Source: Hevea brasiliensis
Lineage: Eukaryota > Streptophyta > Magnoliopsida > Malpighiales > Euphorbiaceae
NCBI RefSeq assembly: GCF_030052815.1
Contig: NC_079503.1
Coordinates: 43,194,735-43,258,734 of the forward strand
Length of the DNA stretch: 64,000 nt
Direction: 5' to 3'
Shown here: one piece after another, positions 11,121 to 22,526 of the stretch
How positions within the stretch are numbered: position 1 is the stretch's first letter
Layout of the letters: each line of letters begins with the position of its first letter
Notes under the pieces: generated by a model
What the model was told of the DNA's origin: nothing
Database searches by the model: none
The model's input: only the letters and a program-made list of their open reading frames with translations
Translations under genes and position numbers: made by a program

Positions 11121-11712
11121 CTTGTACAAAAATTGAAATGAAATGGAATGTCTCTTTTGTTAAATGAATGGATGTGATCGAAAAATCTCTGAATTGCATA
11201 AGTATTTGATTGTATGAGCATAGCGAAACAAGAACTAAATGCAATTATTAATCTAAGTATAAGAGATCGGAAAGCACAATAAGCATGAGATCGGTGGGGA
11301 GGAAATGCTGAATGGGACTTGATTAAAATTGAAAATTTAACTTGAACACTTAAGATCGGAATCCTCATTAAACCGAACCAAAACCTTAGCTCTTAATCTT
11401 TCGAAAAGGAGATCGGCAATAAAACTGGTAAGAAAAGATCTAGTGCCAGTTCATTTCGTTTATTAGGGATATACTTGACGGGTCCTGAGTTTCGACAATG
11501 GGTTTGAGAGATCGGTGAGCGATAGACTGGTAAAGTTTTGACTGATGCAAGAACTTAATAATTTGATTTGATTCTTTGCGGGAAGAGATCGGAATTGTGA
11601 CAGCCTATCAAAGAGGGATCGGAAATGTGATTAGCTGTCCGAAGGAGACTTAGTACCGGGGATCGGTTTCAAAGTTTTATTGATTTTGGGGATCGGCCAA
11701 AATATGGTGTCG
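11121..11712. other. Non-coding GATCGG-rich tail after the relic ORF
   Basis: The word GAGATCGG and variants recur (for example near 11266, 11289, 11408, 11511, 11586, 11616). No frame is sustained. Base composition and vocabulary match 8041-9115 and change abruptly to the copia leader at about 11713. Confidence 0.5.
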
Positions 11713-12721
11713 ACATGTATTATTAAGGTTGTAATAATTTTTGAGTAATAATTTCATCTATTTAGTTCTTGTAAATTCGCCTTGGTATGCCAAGGATTAC
11801 TATGTAATTGGATTGCAAGAAGAACAAGGAGGTCAAGAGCATTGGTGGGACCAGTGGGAGGAATTCAATATCAAGTGTTGATTATGTACCCCTTCAGCAA
11901 CTTTTGTAATATGAATGAATGAAATGCACCTAGAAATGCCCTGATTCAATTCTTGATGGCTCAGAATTGAATCCCTTAGAAAGTCCATTATCATATCATA
12001 TTTATTATTTATCCATGAATGCATGAGATGTATGGGAATATATGCAAGTATATGATATATGCATGCTAAATGGATAATGTGAAAAGTGAGACCTTAATAG
12101 TAATTAGGACGACCATAAAATCTTCCAAACAAATGATTAAGTTGGAAATGGTATAATTAAAGTAATTATAACATGGGCCCTCCATTGAGGCAATTATTTT
12201 AAGAAATTTTAAATACTTGCATAAGATGCAATTAATTTAAGAGATTTTCTTAAGAATAATTGTTAAGCATGATATGTTGTAAATATGTAAATGGTTTGGT
12301 GGCCGATATTGGATGTACCTGAGGACATTAAAATTATTTGCATAATTACTGACTCAATGGGATCAACTTAACTAATGCAAGATAAGTCAGTAATGGATGT
12401 ACCTGAGATTTTGAGCATTAGGGGCTAGGTAAAGGATTGAACCTCACATGAGATGTGATGGGCAAGGAGTTGCTCACTTATAGTTTATTGTAATTCCAAT
12501 AATAGATGTACCTGAGGATGATCAATAGAATTATAAAAATTCAATCACCCACTAGAAATCCATCCAACTAGGATTTCTGTTTTCTACTTTGGAAGTGTAG
12601 GATTCGCTTAGTTAGTGGGAGGACCAATTTGATTAAAAGACCATAATCATTTTGGTTAATTACATGATACATTTACTAATAATAAATCTGGTTATTTTCT
12701 ACAGTTAATTTTCTAATAATA
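11713..12721 (+). other. Leader of copia element C1 with three copies of a ~20-bp motif
   Basis: Non-coding sequence between the truncation point and gag. It is homologous to 38125-39180 and 45958-49130 read in reverse. The motif (A)ATGGATGTACCTGAG recurs at about 12306-12324, 12391-12408 and 12496-12517. Confidence 0.75.
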
Positions 12722-13533
12722 ATGAGCACAGAACAACCACCATCATCCAATATTCTTGCAAGCATACTTGATCGCAATAGGTTGATAGGACCTAATCTGT
12801 TTGATTGGCTAAGAAATTCAAAACTTGTCCTGAACTTTGAACATATAAGATATGTTCTAGACTCAAATGTTCTTGGCCCCTTACCTCCAGAGGCCACTTA
12901 AGAGGAACATGAAATTTTGGACAAGTGGAAGGAGCATGATATGAGAGCTAAGTGTTATATGCTTACTTCCATGAGAAATGAGTTACAGAAGCAGCATGAG
13001 AACACGCAGAGTGCGAGTGAGATCCTTCTTCACCTACAAGAGTTGTATGGTGAGCACAACAGGAATGCTAGGTATGAGATATCTAAACAGCTATTCCGCA
13101 TGAGGATGTCTGAGAGACAGAATATTGGGGATCATGTCCACATGATGATTCGACTGATTGAGCAGCTGAAACATCTTAACTTTAACATGGATTTCCAATT
13201 GCGAGCCAGTTTGATACTTGATCCTTCTGAGTCATTTGGGAATTTTATGACAAATTTCCATATGACTAAGCAGAAATGCACTTTGTCTGGTTTACTTAAC
13301 ATGTTGGTTATTGCCCAAAAGAATATGCCAGGTAATAAAGGAAAAGAGGTAGCTTTGATTGCATCTTCTTCTGCTGGAAAGTCCAACAAGAAGAAGGGAA
13401 ATAAGAAAAAGAAACCTCAGATTCCTAATTCTTCCAAGAAGATAAGTTAAACAGATAGGGAAGACCAAAGCTAACAAAGGAAAAAAGAAAGTGTTTCCAT
13501 TGCCATAATGATGGGCACAGAAATAGGAACTGC
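12722..13533 (+). pseudogene. gag: Copia gag of C1, one nonsense codon and one frameshift
   Basis: Starts M-S-T-E-Q-P-P-S-S-N at the ATG 12722. The N-terminal part includes N-R-L-I-G-P-N-L-F-D-W-L, the opening of copia gag, then TAA at codon 60 (12899-12901). The same frame resumes at once and runs to 13450 with the UBN2-type gag core (L-H-L-Q-E-L-Y-G and L-F-R-M-R-M-S), then a Lys-rich tail. A frameshift follows, and in the next frame 13492-13533 encodes a full CCHC zinc knuckle, C-F-H-C-H-N-D-G-H-R-N-R-N-C. All four metal-binding residues are kept, unlike the counterpart in M2. The known role is nucleocapsid formation and RNA packaging. Confidence 0.85.
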
Positions 13534-14816
13534 CCAGAGTATAGCCAATAATAGAAGCTTGCACTAATGAGATAATAGACTCTGGGTTGGCAAAAGCTCA
13601 ACTATTGAAGCTTTAGCCATAGGATCTAAATCTTTATACATGTATAGACATGTTTTGTATTTAAACAAGGTTGCGCATATACCTAATACCTTTTAAGAAC
13701 ATCATTACTATATCTAGTTTGACTAGAGATGGTTATGAATTTCAGTTCATAAATGATGTTTGCAATATTTATTTTGGAAATAAATATGTTGGTTCGGATT
13801 ATATGCATGATGGACTTTATTATCTAGATAACAATGTTAAATACAAATCTAATGTAAGCAATCTAAAAGAATGCAATGCCATGATGAAAATCAACTCAAG
13901 TTCAAAATATATTTGGCACCTAAGGTTAGGCCATGTTGCAGAAGATAGGATTGCAAAGCTGGGGAAAATGAGGATTTTATCCTTATTGGGTTTTAGACCT
14001 ACTCCAACTTGTGAATCCTGCCTTCAGGGCAAAATGACTAAATCACCCTTTATTGGATAAGGACTAAGAGCTGAAAAGATTTTGGAGCTAATACATAGTG
14101 ATGTATGTGGTCCATTTAAAGAAATGGCTAGAGGCGGTTTTCATTATTTTATTACCTTTACTGATGATAAATCAAGGTTTGGGTATTTGTATTTGATGAA
14201 ATACAAACATGAATCCATTGAAAAGTTTAAAGAATTTAAATCTAAAGTAGAAAATCAAATAGGAAAAAGTATTAAAGCTCTTCGATCAGATCGTGAAGGT
14301 AAATATTTGAGTACTGAATTTGATGAATACTTAAGAGAGAATGGCATTGTTTCCCAGCTGACTCCTCTAGTAACACCATAGCTGAATGATGTATCTGAAA
14401 GGAGAAATCGTACCCTATTGGATATAGTACGTAGTATGATGAGCTATACTAATATGCCAATCTCCTTTTGGGAATTTGCATTAGAATCAGCTTTGTATAT
14501 TCTAAATAGGATTCCAACAAAATCAGTATCTTCCACACCTTATGAGATATGGCATGGAAGAAAACCAAGTCTTAAGCATGTTAAGATTTGTAGTTGTTCA
14601 GCTTATATCAAAAAGTTAAACACTGATAAATTGGAAACCAGATCAGAAAAGGGTCGATTTGTTGGATATCCAAAAGATAGTTTTGGATATTATTTTTATT
14701 TGCCCACATCACAAAAGGTTGTGATAAGTAGATATGCCATATTTATTGAACAACAGTTTGTTCAAGAAGGAGGCAAAGGAAGGCAAATAGAGTTGGAATT
14801 GGATAATTCTGACTAA
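13534..14816 (+). pseudogene. pol: Copia protease remnant, pre-integrase and integrase of C1
   Basis: The stretch corresponding to the protease active site in M1/M2 (Asp-Thr-Gly-Ala-Ser) is absent: after the knuckle, sequence jumps at about 13560-13590 to the downstream T-I-E-A-L-A-I-G-S-K-S-L segment. From 13671 to 14816 one frame is used throughout, with stops at 14058, 14379 and 14814 that are each Gln codons turned to stop by C-to-T (by comparison with M1 and M2). The pre-integrase zinc site is W-H-L-R-L-G-H (13913-13933) with C-E-S-C (14010-14021). The integrase core follows with H-S-D-V-C-G, L-R-S-D-R-E-G and, after the 14379 stop, V-S-E-R-R-N-R, giving the D,D,E residues. Confidence 0.85.
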
Positions 14817-16475
14817 CAAATAGATCAGATGGATATAGATCCATTTAGTCAAACTACTCCTATTGATGAAACATATACAGCTGTTCCTCGTAGAACAACC
14901 AGGGTATCTCACCCACCAGTGAGATATGGTTTCCTTCATAAAGAAGAACAAGAGTTGTCTACTAATGAGAAGTAGAACATAGAGATGATCCACTTGCTTA
15001 TGAAGAAGCTATATCAGATATAGACTCTTCAAAATGGATTGATGCTATGAAATCCGAGATTGATTCCATGTATAAGAATTAAGTTTGGGATCTTGTTGAC
15101 CCACCTGAAGGTATTATACCTATAGGAAACAAATGGGTTTTCAAGAAGAAAATTGGTTCTGATAGAAAGGTAGAGACCTATAAGGCAAGGCTAGTAGCGA
15201 AAGGGTTTCACCAAAGGCAAGGAATCGACTATGAGGAGACTTTCTCACCTGTTGCCATGCTTAAATCAATTAGGATTCTATTAGCAATAGCTACATACTA
15301 TGATTATGAGATTTGGCAGATGGATGTCAAAATAGCTTTTCTCAATGGATACATTGAAGATAACATTTTCATTGAATAACCTAGGGCTTTTGAATCCCAA
15401 GATGGTTCCAAAGTGCGCAAGCTAAAGCGATCCATTTATGGGTTAAAACAAGCTTCGAGGAGTTGGAACATCCGTTTTGATGAAGCTATTAAATCATTTG
15501 ATTTTATAAAAAATGAGCATGAGCCATGTGTATATAAGAAGGTTAGTGATAGTCTTGTCACTTTTCTTATCTTATATGTGGATAATATTCTGTTGATAGG
15601 TAATGACACAAGTATGTTGACAATTATAAAGGTATGGTTGTCAAATACATTCTCCATGAAAGACTTAGGAAAGCAACCTATATTCTTGGGATTCTCATCT
15701 ATAGAGATATAGCGAAAAGAATAATTGGTTTATGCCAAAGTCTATACTTGGAAAGGGTGTTAAAGAGGTTTAACATGCTTGTTTCCAAGAAAGGATTGTT
15801 ATCAGTGAGACATAGTATCCACCTTTCTAAAGAGATGTCTCCAAAGACACCTGAAGAAAGAGATAAAATGGCCAGGATTCCATATGCTTCGGCTATTGGA
15901 AGTTTGAAGTATGCAATCTTTGTGTACTAAGCGGATATCGCATATCTTTATTAGTTTGACTAGCAGGTACCAATCCAATCCAGGTTTGGAACACTGGATA
16001 GCTGTCAAGAATATCCTTAAGTACTTAAGAAGAACTAAGGATTTATTCTTAATATATAGAGGTGGTGACTTGCAATTGGATGATCATACTGATTCTGATT
16101 TCCAATCAGATATCGATGATAGAAAGTCTACCTCTGGGTATGTGTTTATTTGTAATGGAAGTGCAGTCAGCTGGAACAGTTCCAAATAGGGTATGATTTG
16201 ATTCCACTCACAGAGGCTAAGTATTTTGCTACATCGAGATCTTTGCAAAGAAGTTGTTTGGATATAAGGAACCACGGTCTCACTCAAAATCCAAACACAT
16301 AGAAAGGCGCTATCACATTATCAGAGAGATAGTTGGGCAAGGCGATATAGCCATGCAGAAAATAGCATTAGCTGAAAAATCCAGCCGATCCATTTACTAA
16401 GCCTTTGTCACAAGCGCACTTAGACCGATATCTTGAGAAGATATGTCTAAGGTATTGTAATGAATGGCTCTAGTG
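14817..16475 (+). pseudogene. pol: Copia reverse transcriptase and RNase H of C1, catalytic Asp lost
   Basis: Linker and RT start around 14990-15380 (P-P-E-G-I-I, then T-Y-K-A-R-L-V-A-K-G-F, then W-Q-M-D-V-K) with stops inside. 15413-15712 is the RT centre (S-I-Y-G-L-K-Q-A-S-R-S-W-N). The active-site motif at 15575-15586 reads Y-V-D-N instead of Y-V-D-D, a GAT to AAT change, so the polymerase would be inactive. A frameshift at about 15670 follows. RNase H follows with D-S-D-F-Q-S-D and K-S-T-S-G-Y-V-F (about 16090-16150), then a stop at 16190. In the family, RT and RNase H copy the RNA to cDNA inside the particle. Confidence 0.85.
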
Positions 16476-16487
16476 CTAGTGGGAGAT
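16476..16487 (+). promoter_or_regulatory. Polypurine tract of C1
   Basis: CTAGTGGGAGAT directly before the LTR start TGTTAGTAG. The same sequence in reverse (ATCTCCCACTAG) abuts the LTRs at 22526 and 41952, confirming it as the plus-strand primer. Confidence 0.8.
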
Positions 16488-18024
16488 TGTTAGTAGTATG
16501 CCCTAGAGCATATCATTTAGTATGTATCTTGTACATGTTTTTATTAATAAAAGGCATTTTCACTTTTCCGTTTACATAATATATTTATGTATAATAGAAA
16601 AGGTCCATTGATATTTTGTTTGAAATTCTATTTTTAAGTTGTTAAGAATATGAGTGACAGTATTTCTAGCACAAAGTATCATAAATAGGTTCACAATCGA
16701 GGATACTTCACAATAAGGACATAACTTATCTAGAAAGATTGCAATCATGTTTGTTCCCAAGTTATTTATATGAGATGTAAATAAGATGGAATGGTGAGTC
16801 TCATGCCATATAACAAACATGATAGGCACTTATACATGATAAGTAGGTTGAACCAGTGACATTTATGACAAGCACATGGAGTTTACTCTTGTCAATGTAT
16901 TGACATAAATCATATCAGTGCATATAATCTTTAGACCTGAGATAGCATAGTTATCTTGTATATAGGTGGTTTGAGTTTGATACTGCTTTCATACTTGTAC
17001 TGTGTATGGGTATATGGGCATGTGTTGGCTCCTACTAGTTATATATGGAGGTAGGGGTTGATCAAGATGAAATCTGTTCCTCTAAGTAAATAGGGATAAA
17101 ATCCTATGTTCATTTAATTGTTCTTGATATTTCAAGTTCCTGGCCAGGACAGATAGATTTATTCAGAAAAGAGTTTCTGATGAGAAAATCTTTTTAATCA
17201 AGAACTAGAATTAAAAGAGAACATAATATTCATAGCAAATGGGGTTTGACATAAATCATGACTCCAGCTTGAGTTGGGATTTTGTAACAGAGAGATTCTA
17301 GTGCATGGTAACATATGATTATAGGTTCATTTAAGGTAAACCTTATTACTAATTGGGTGGCCATGGCATGCTATGCTAGGTGTTAACCATGGTCTATGAG
17401 GTGCATAAAATGATTTAGAGAAATCATTTATGGTAAGAAAGAGTTCTGATGATATTAAGAGTTGATATCATGTCTCATTGCCAATTAGTGATGAGCCTAA
17501 TAAGTCACACACATACACAAGTAATCACCAAATTAAATATGATTTAATTAATTAATTAAAGAGTTTAATTGATTAATTAAATAGGTTTGGTTTGCAATTA
17601 GTTTGCAAAGTCCCTAGCATGGCTTGAAACCAAATCTAGGTTATTGGATGTATAGTATAAGTTAAATTTATATTTAAAATATTTAAATATGAATTTAATT
17701 AAACAAAAATTAATTAATAGAGATTAATTAATTAATTTATATTTGATATAAATTGAATAGAAGAAGAAAAATAATTATTTTGGGTTGAGAACTCAAAATT
17801 AAGACACAGGGGTATTTTGGTCATTTCACAGGGTGACATGCGGCATCATGAGATGGTGACACATGGCATTACACATAAGCTTGCCATATGTCTTTTAATC
17901 ATGTAAGATGATTAAAGTCAAGATTAAATATAGGTTTAACACTTGGCGCAATGTGATTGGGTCAATTAAAGCTAAAGCCAATCAGAAGGTGACAAGTGGC
18001 AAGGGTTTTAAGTGGTGACCTAGC

Positions 18025-18032
18025 TATATAAA
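18025..18032 (+). promoter_or_regulatory. TATA box of the C1-type LTR
   Basis: TATATAAA, with a related TATATAAG near 47797 in the solo LTR and a TATATAA in the array LTRs at the equivalent place. Transcription would start about 30 bases downstream, just before the stem-loops. Confidence 0.6.
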
Positions 18033-18124
18033 GGAAAGGATGGAAAGAAAAATACCTAGCTGCTATTTGTTTCATTGGTGCCGTCCCAAAGCACCTCTCC
18101 CTTTCATCTTCTTCATCTCTCATC

Positions 18125-18183
18125 AATTCAAAGAGATTTCCCAACAATCTCTTGAATTAAAAATACTAGAAATCGTTTCTAGT
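18125..18183 (+). other. Two adjacent stem-loops in the LTR transcript start region
   Basis: Stem 1 pairs AATTCAAAGAGATT (18125-18138) with AATCTCTTGAATT (18146-18158). Stem 2 pairs ACTAGAAA with TTTCTAGT around a 3-base loop (18165-18183). Array LTRs have both stems with changed but still complementary arms (see findings). Confidence 0.7.
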
Positions 18184-18595
18184 GTCCTGTTTACATCTGT
18201 AATCTCTCAAAAGGCAAAACCTAATTTTCTAACTGATTGGAAAAGCTTTAGAAGCTATTCAAGGGGCTTCCTTTGGTGATCTTGGTGTGGACAAGCTAGA
18301 GGGACAATATCTGGTGTTCTAGGCGTATCTCAAAGGTGCCAAACACACTGCAGTGCATCAAACAGGTTAGTGCACTTGTTCTTGATCTAATCTAGGGTTC
18401 TAATAAATTAATCTGTTAATTCTAAAATCTTAAATGACAAATGTAGATCTAAAAATATATTAAAAGAATTTTAATGCTGTTTATCATTGAAATCAAATAG
18501 ATAAAAATAAATCTTGCATGATGCATGTGACCTTAGAAGAAAAATTTTGAATTTCAATTATCTAAACTTGTGTTTTTCATGCTTTCGCTCCTTCA

Positions 18596-18600
18596 GTTTG
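18596..18600. other. Orphan target-site duplication GTTTG
   Basis: Five bases directly after the C1 LTR end. The left partner is absent because the left end of C1 is deleted. Confidence 0.5.
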
Positions 18601-19199
18601 TAGCCTGGAAGTTTAGTTGTGCAGCATACTTAAGTTTTATGCCTTGGAGGCCTTCCAAGATTATCCTAATTCCGGATTTATTGGCGCCTGCTGCTCCATC
18701 GACCTAAAAATTCCATGTTGCTTTCTGCTATGTTTTTACTTCTGGCAATAGTGTGAGTTTAGCAACGAAATCAATAAGGATCTGTGCCTTTAGGGCTATT
18801 CGAGGTACATACCTGATGTCATACGCTCCCAATAGTACTGACCAAGTGGATGGGCATCCTGATATATCTGGTTTTTACAAGATCTTTCTTAAGGGATAGT
18901 TTATGTGTACTTTGATAGTGTGGGATTTAAAGTGCATTCTTAACTTTGTGGCTATTGAGAGTACCATAAGGCTAGTTTTTCCAAGGTCAGATAGTTGAGT
19001 TTGACTCCTTTTAGAACTTGGCTTATATAGTAAATTGGTCTTTGCTGTCCGCTTTCTTTTTTTACTAGAATCGAGCTTATAGTCTCCTTAGTCACTACAA
19101 GATAAAGATACAGGATCTCAGCTTGTCTGGGCGAGTCTAATAGAGGAGGGTGGGTTAGAAAATTTTTGAGTTCATTGAAAGTTACTTGATAGTCCTCTG
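18601..19199 (-). pseudogene. pol: RNase H region of the split Tat-type gypsy element
   Basis: Continues the RT at 19200-19850 on the minus strand. 19199-18965 is almost fully open and gives the connection domain (F-N-E-L-K-N-F-L-T-H-P-P-L-L, then R-P-I-Y-Y-I-S-Q-V-L). Around 18710-18690 lies V-D-G-A-A-G, the first catalytic Asp of RNase H, preceded by a stop. The domain is cut off at 18601 by copia C1, and its remainder and the integrase are not found on the other side of C1. Confidence 0.75.
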
Positions 19200-19850
19200 C
19201 TATTTGAAGCTTTTCCTTACTTTGAGCGCTTTATAGAATGGTAGATATTTCATTGCAGAACATGACATGAAGCATCCAAGCATGGTTATTCTCCCATTCA
19301 ATCTTTGAATTTCTTTGATGCTTTTTGGTGGCTTCATCTTCATAATGGCTCTAATTTTCTCAAGGTTAACCTCGATTCCTTTTTTTGAGATTAAAAATCC
19401 TAAGAATTTTCCTGCCTTGACTTCGAACATGCATTTTTCAGGGTTCAGCTTCATTCCTGCTTTGTCAAATATGTCAAATGGCTTTACAATATCTTTTAGA
19501 TGATCCTTGAGATTTTTGCTCTTGATGATCATGTCGTCTACATATACCTCTATTGTTTTGCCGATTAGTTTTTCAAACATTTTGGTGACCAGCCTTTGGT
19601 AAGTTGAACTTGTATTTTTAAGGCTAAAAGGCATTACCTTATACCAGAAGATACCCATGTTAGTGATGAACGCTATCTTTTCCTCGTCTTCAAGGTCCAT
19701 CTTTATCTGATGGTACCCTAAGATGGCATCTACCAGAGAGCATATGGAATGTCTAACTGTGGAGTCAACTAGCTTGTCAATTATTAGTAGTGGGTAGTGA
19801 TCCTTCGGGCATGCTCTACTGAGGTCAGTAAAGTCGACGCACATTCTTCA
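19200..19850 (-). pseudogene. pol: Ty3/gypsy reverse transcriptase, Tat type
   Basis: 214 codons are open from 19844 to 19200. Motifs in order: C-V-D-F-T-D-L-S-R-A-C-P-K-D (RT block with catalytic Asp), L-G-Y-H-Q-I-K-M, K-I-A-F-I-T, V-M-P-F-S-L-K-N, and the active site Y-V-D-D-M (19533-19544), intact. The thumb follows with K-C-M-F-E-V and G-F-L-I-S-K-K-G-I. Immediately upstream, codon 19848-19850 is TGA where the family has Trp, so the protein is cut there. The F-T-D-L and Y-V-D-D-M-I wording points to the Tat/Athila side of gypsy rather than chromoviruses. Confidence 0.9.
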
Positions 19851-20412
19851 TTTATTGTTTGAATTTTTAACCAGGACCATATTCGCCAACCATGTCGAGT
19901 ACTTAACCTCCCTTATGAGACCCACTTTTAATAGCTTTTGGACCTCCTCTTTAATGACTTATTGCCTATCCACTGCAATTTTCTTTTTCTTTTGTTGTAC
20001 TGGCTTAGTGTTCAGGTCCACATTGAAGTTATGGACCATGACTATCGAATCTACCCTAGGAGCCTCATCCGAACTCTAAGCAAAGGTGGATGATCTCTAG
20101 GCAAGCATTCTGATGAGCTCGTCCCTATTTAGTCCTTGCAGCGCAGTGATGATCTTGATCTTTTTTCCCTTATGGAGTTCAACCTCCACTATTTGGTCCG
20201 TCGATTTTGGAGTGATGTTGCTTTTTAGTTTTTCCAAGAGATCAACTGGTAGTGTGACTTTGCCCGCTGCTTTTATAGATCAGTCGTAACATTCTTGGGC
20301 TAATTGCTGGCTCCCTCTTACCACAGCTATTCCACCTAGTGTTGGAAGTTTCAAACACAAATAGTCCATGTTAATTAAGATATTATTACCCTTCAAAATT
20401 GGTCATCCCAAG
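19851..20412 (-). pseudogene. pol: Protease C-terminus and protease-RT spacer of the Tat-type element
   Basis: Starts at the insertion point of the copia array. The minus strand from 20412 continues the protease from 54000 in the same frame: Gly, then TGA (20403-20405) where the family has Arg, then Pro. Further along is the G-I-A-V-V-R-G-S-Q-Q-L segment that ends this region in Tat elements. The rest is decayed linker towards the RT, with motifs Y-S-T-W-L-A-N-M-V-L-V just before it. Confidence 0.7.
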
Positions 20413-22526
20413 TGAAGGCAAGGAAACATGAAATTTAGGGCATTAGAACCTTGAATTTCAAAAATTAATATAGGGTTACATGCACCATACTTGATGAGTT
20501 ATGTGCTTAATCAATTTCCAATTCCCAAAAGCATACCAAAACACATTTTAGCATGCACTAAACAATCATTTGCCATCAAGAATTGAACTTTAAGAATTTA
20601 ATTCATTAAACCCTAACTAAAAAATGGATTTTGAATACTAACCTCCAAGGTGCAAAATTAATGAATCTCTCTTCCTTAGGATGCTCTTAGGACTCCAATT
20701 GTAGGTCCTCTAGCTTGTCCACCATAAGCACACTAACTTGTAGCAATGGAAGCCCCAATTTTGGCTACCAAAGCCTTGCCAACCACTTGAAATTAGGGTT
20801 TTTTCTTTGGTGAAGGTTTAAAGGATGTTTGGTGAGTTAGAAACACTTTCTAACAATTTTAATTCAAAGGAAATCAACAATTTCCTTTTGAATTGATGAA
20901 AAGAAAATGAAGAGGAGAGGAGAGACTTGTTGCCATTAAAGATGGGAAGAGGGAGAAGATGATTCTTTTCTCTTCCTTCTTCCTTATATACAAAAGTCAA
21001 AGTTCACTTACTCCCTTGCCACATGTCACCACAAGATCCAATCTTATTTTTATTCGACCTAATCTCATAAAGCCAAGTTCAAGCTCCAATTAAATCACTA
21101 AAAGGTGGTCTTCCATCATGGGAAGACAAATGGCAAGCTTGTATGGTGCCATGTGTCGCCATCTCATCGTGCCACATGTAACCATGTGAAATGACCAATT
21201 TACCCTTATGTTTTAATTTGAGTTCTCAACCCAAAATTATAATTTCTCCTCTTTAAATTAATTTATATCAAATATAAATTAATTGATTAATTAATCTTTA
21301 TTAATTAATTTCTCACAATTAAATTCATATTTAAACAATTTAAATATAAATTTAATTTATGCTATACATCCAATAACCTAGATTTGATTTCAAGTCATGC
21401 TAGGGACTTTACAATCTTATTTCAAATTAAACCTATTTAATTGATTGATTAAACTCTTTAATTAATCAATTAAATCACATTTTACTTGATGATTAACTTG
21501 TGTAGATGTGTGACTTACTAGGCTCATTACTTAACGGCAATGAGAAATGATACTATCTCTTAATATCGTTAGAACTCTTTCTTACCTTAAATGATTTCTC
21601 TAAATCATTTTAGGTATCTCATAGACCATGGTTGACATGTAGCATAGCATGCCATGGCCACTCAATCAGTAATAAGGAATACTTTAAATGAACCCTTAAT
21701 CATATGTTACCATGCACTAGAATCTCTCTGTTACAAAATTCTAATTCTAGCTGGAGTCAGAGTTAACGTTAAACTCCATTTGCTATGAATATTATGTTAT
21801 CTTTTAATTCCAATTCTTGATTAATTAGATTTTCTTGTCAGAAACTTTTTTTTAACTAAATCTATCTGTCCTGGCTAGGAACTTAAATCATCAAGAATAA
21901 TTAAATGAACATAGGATTTTATCCCTATTTACTTAAGGTAACAGATTCCATCTTGATTAACACTTATCTCAATATAACTAGTAGGAGACAACATATGCCC
22001 ATATACTCATACACAGTACTAGTATGAAAGTAGTATCAAACTCAAACCACCTATATACAAGATAACTGCGTTATCACAGGTCTAAAAATTATATGCACTG
22101 ATATGATATATGATAATGCATTGACAAGAGTAAACTCCATGTGTTTGTCATAAGCATCACTGGTTCGGCCTATTTATCGTGTATAAGTGCCTATCATGTT
22201 TGTTATGTGACATGAGACTCACCATTCCAACTTATTTATATCTCATATTAATACTTTGGGAATAAACATGATTACAATCTTTCTAGATAAGTCATGTCCT
22301 TTGTGAAGTATCCTCAATTGTGAACTAATTTATGATACTTTGTGCTAAAAATACTATCACTCATTTTATTAACAACTTAAGAATAGAATTTCTAACAAAA
22401 TATCAATGGATGTTTTCAATTACACATAAATGGATTATGTAAATAGAAAAGTGAAATTGCCTTTTATTAATAAAATTATGTACAAGATGCATACAAAATG
22501 ATATACTCTAGGGCATACTACTAACA
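20413..22526 (-). repeat. Left LTR of the copia array (3' LTR of M2, 2114 bp)
   Basis: Plus-strand ends TGAAGGCAAGG ... CATACTACTAACA. On the right it meets the reversed polypurine tract. It is preceded by duplication CCAAG. It carries TATA near 20986 (minus) and the stem-loop pair at 20835-20893. Confidence 0.95.
20835..20893 (-). other. Stem-loop pair in the array LTR
   Basis: GTTAGAAA / TTTCTAAC (20835-20853) and AATTCAAAGGAAAT / ATTTCCTTTTGAATT (20860-20893). Same order and place as 18125-18183 in C1 but with different, still matching arms. Copies in the other array LTRs are near 40275-40335 and 50203-50260. Confidence 0.7.

Larger units (their letters stand above)
11713..18595 (+). mobile_element. 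Ty1/copia element C1, 5'-truncated, with intact 3' LTR
   Basis: Plus-strand copia element with leader, gag, integrase, RT, RNase H, polypurine tract and one LTR (16488-18595). Comparison with the reverse-strand relatives M2 and M1 shows that its leader begins in mid-sequence at about 11713: the outer leader, primer site and whole 5' LTR are missing. The base duplication expected at the right end (GTTTG, 18596-18600) therefore has no partner. It interrupts the RNase H of the minus-strand Tat element at 18601. It carries many C-to-T type stops and is dead. Confidence 0.9.
16488..18595 (+). repeat. 3' LTR of C1 (2108 bp)
   Basis: Begins TGTTAGTAGTATGCCC and ends TTTCGCTCCTTCA. Ends and U3 match the solo LTRs at 46279 and 51573 (reverse) and, more distantly, the array LTRs. 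It contains the TATA box at 18025 and the stem-loop pair at 18125-18183. Confidence 0.95.
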
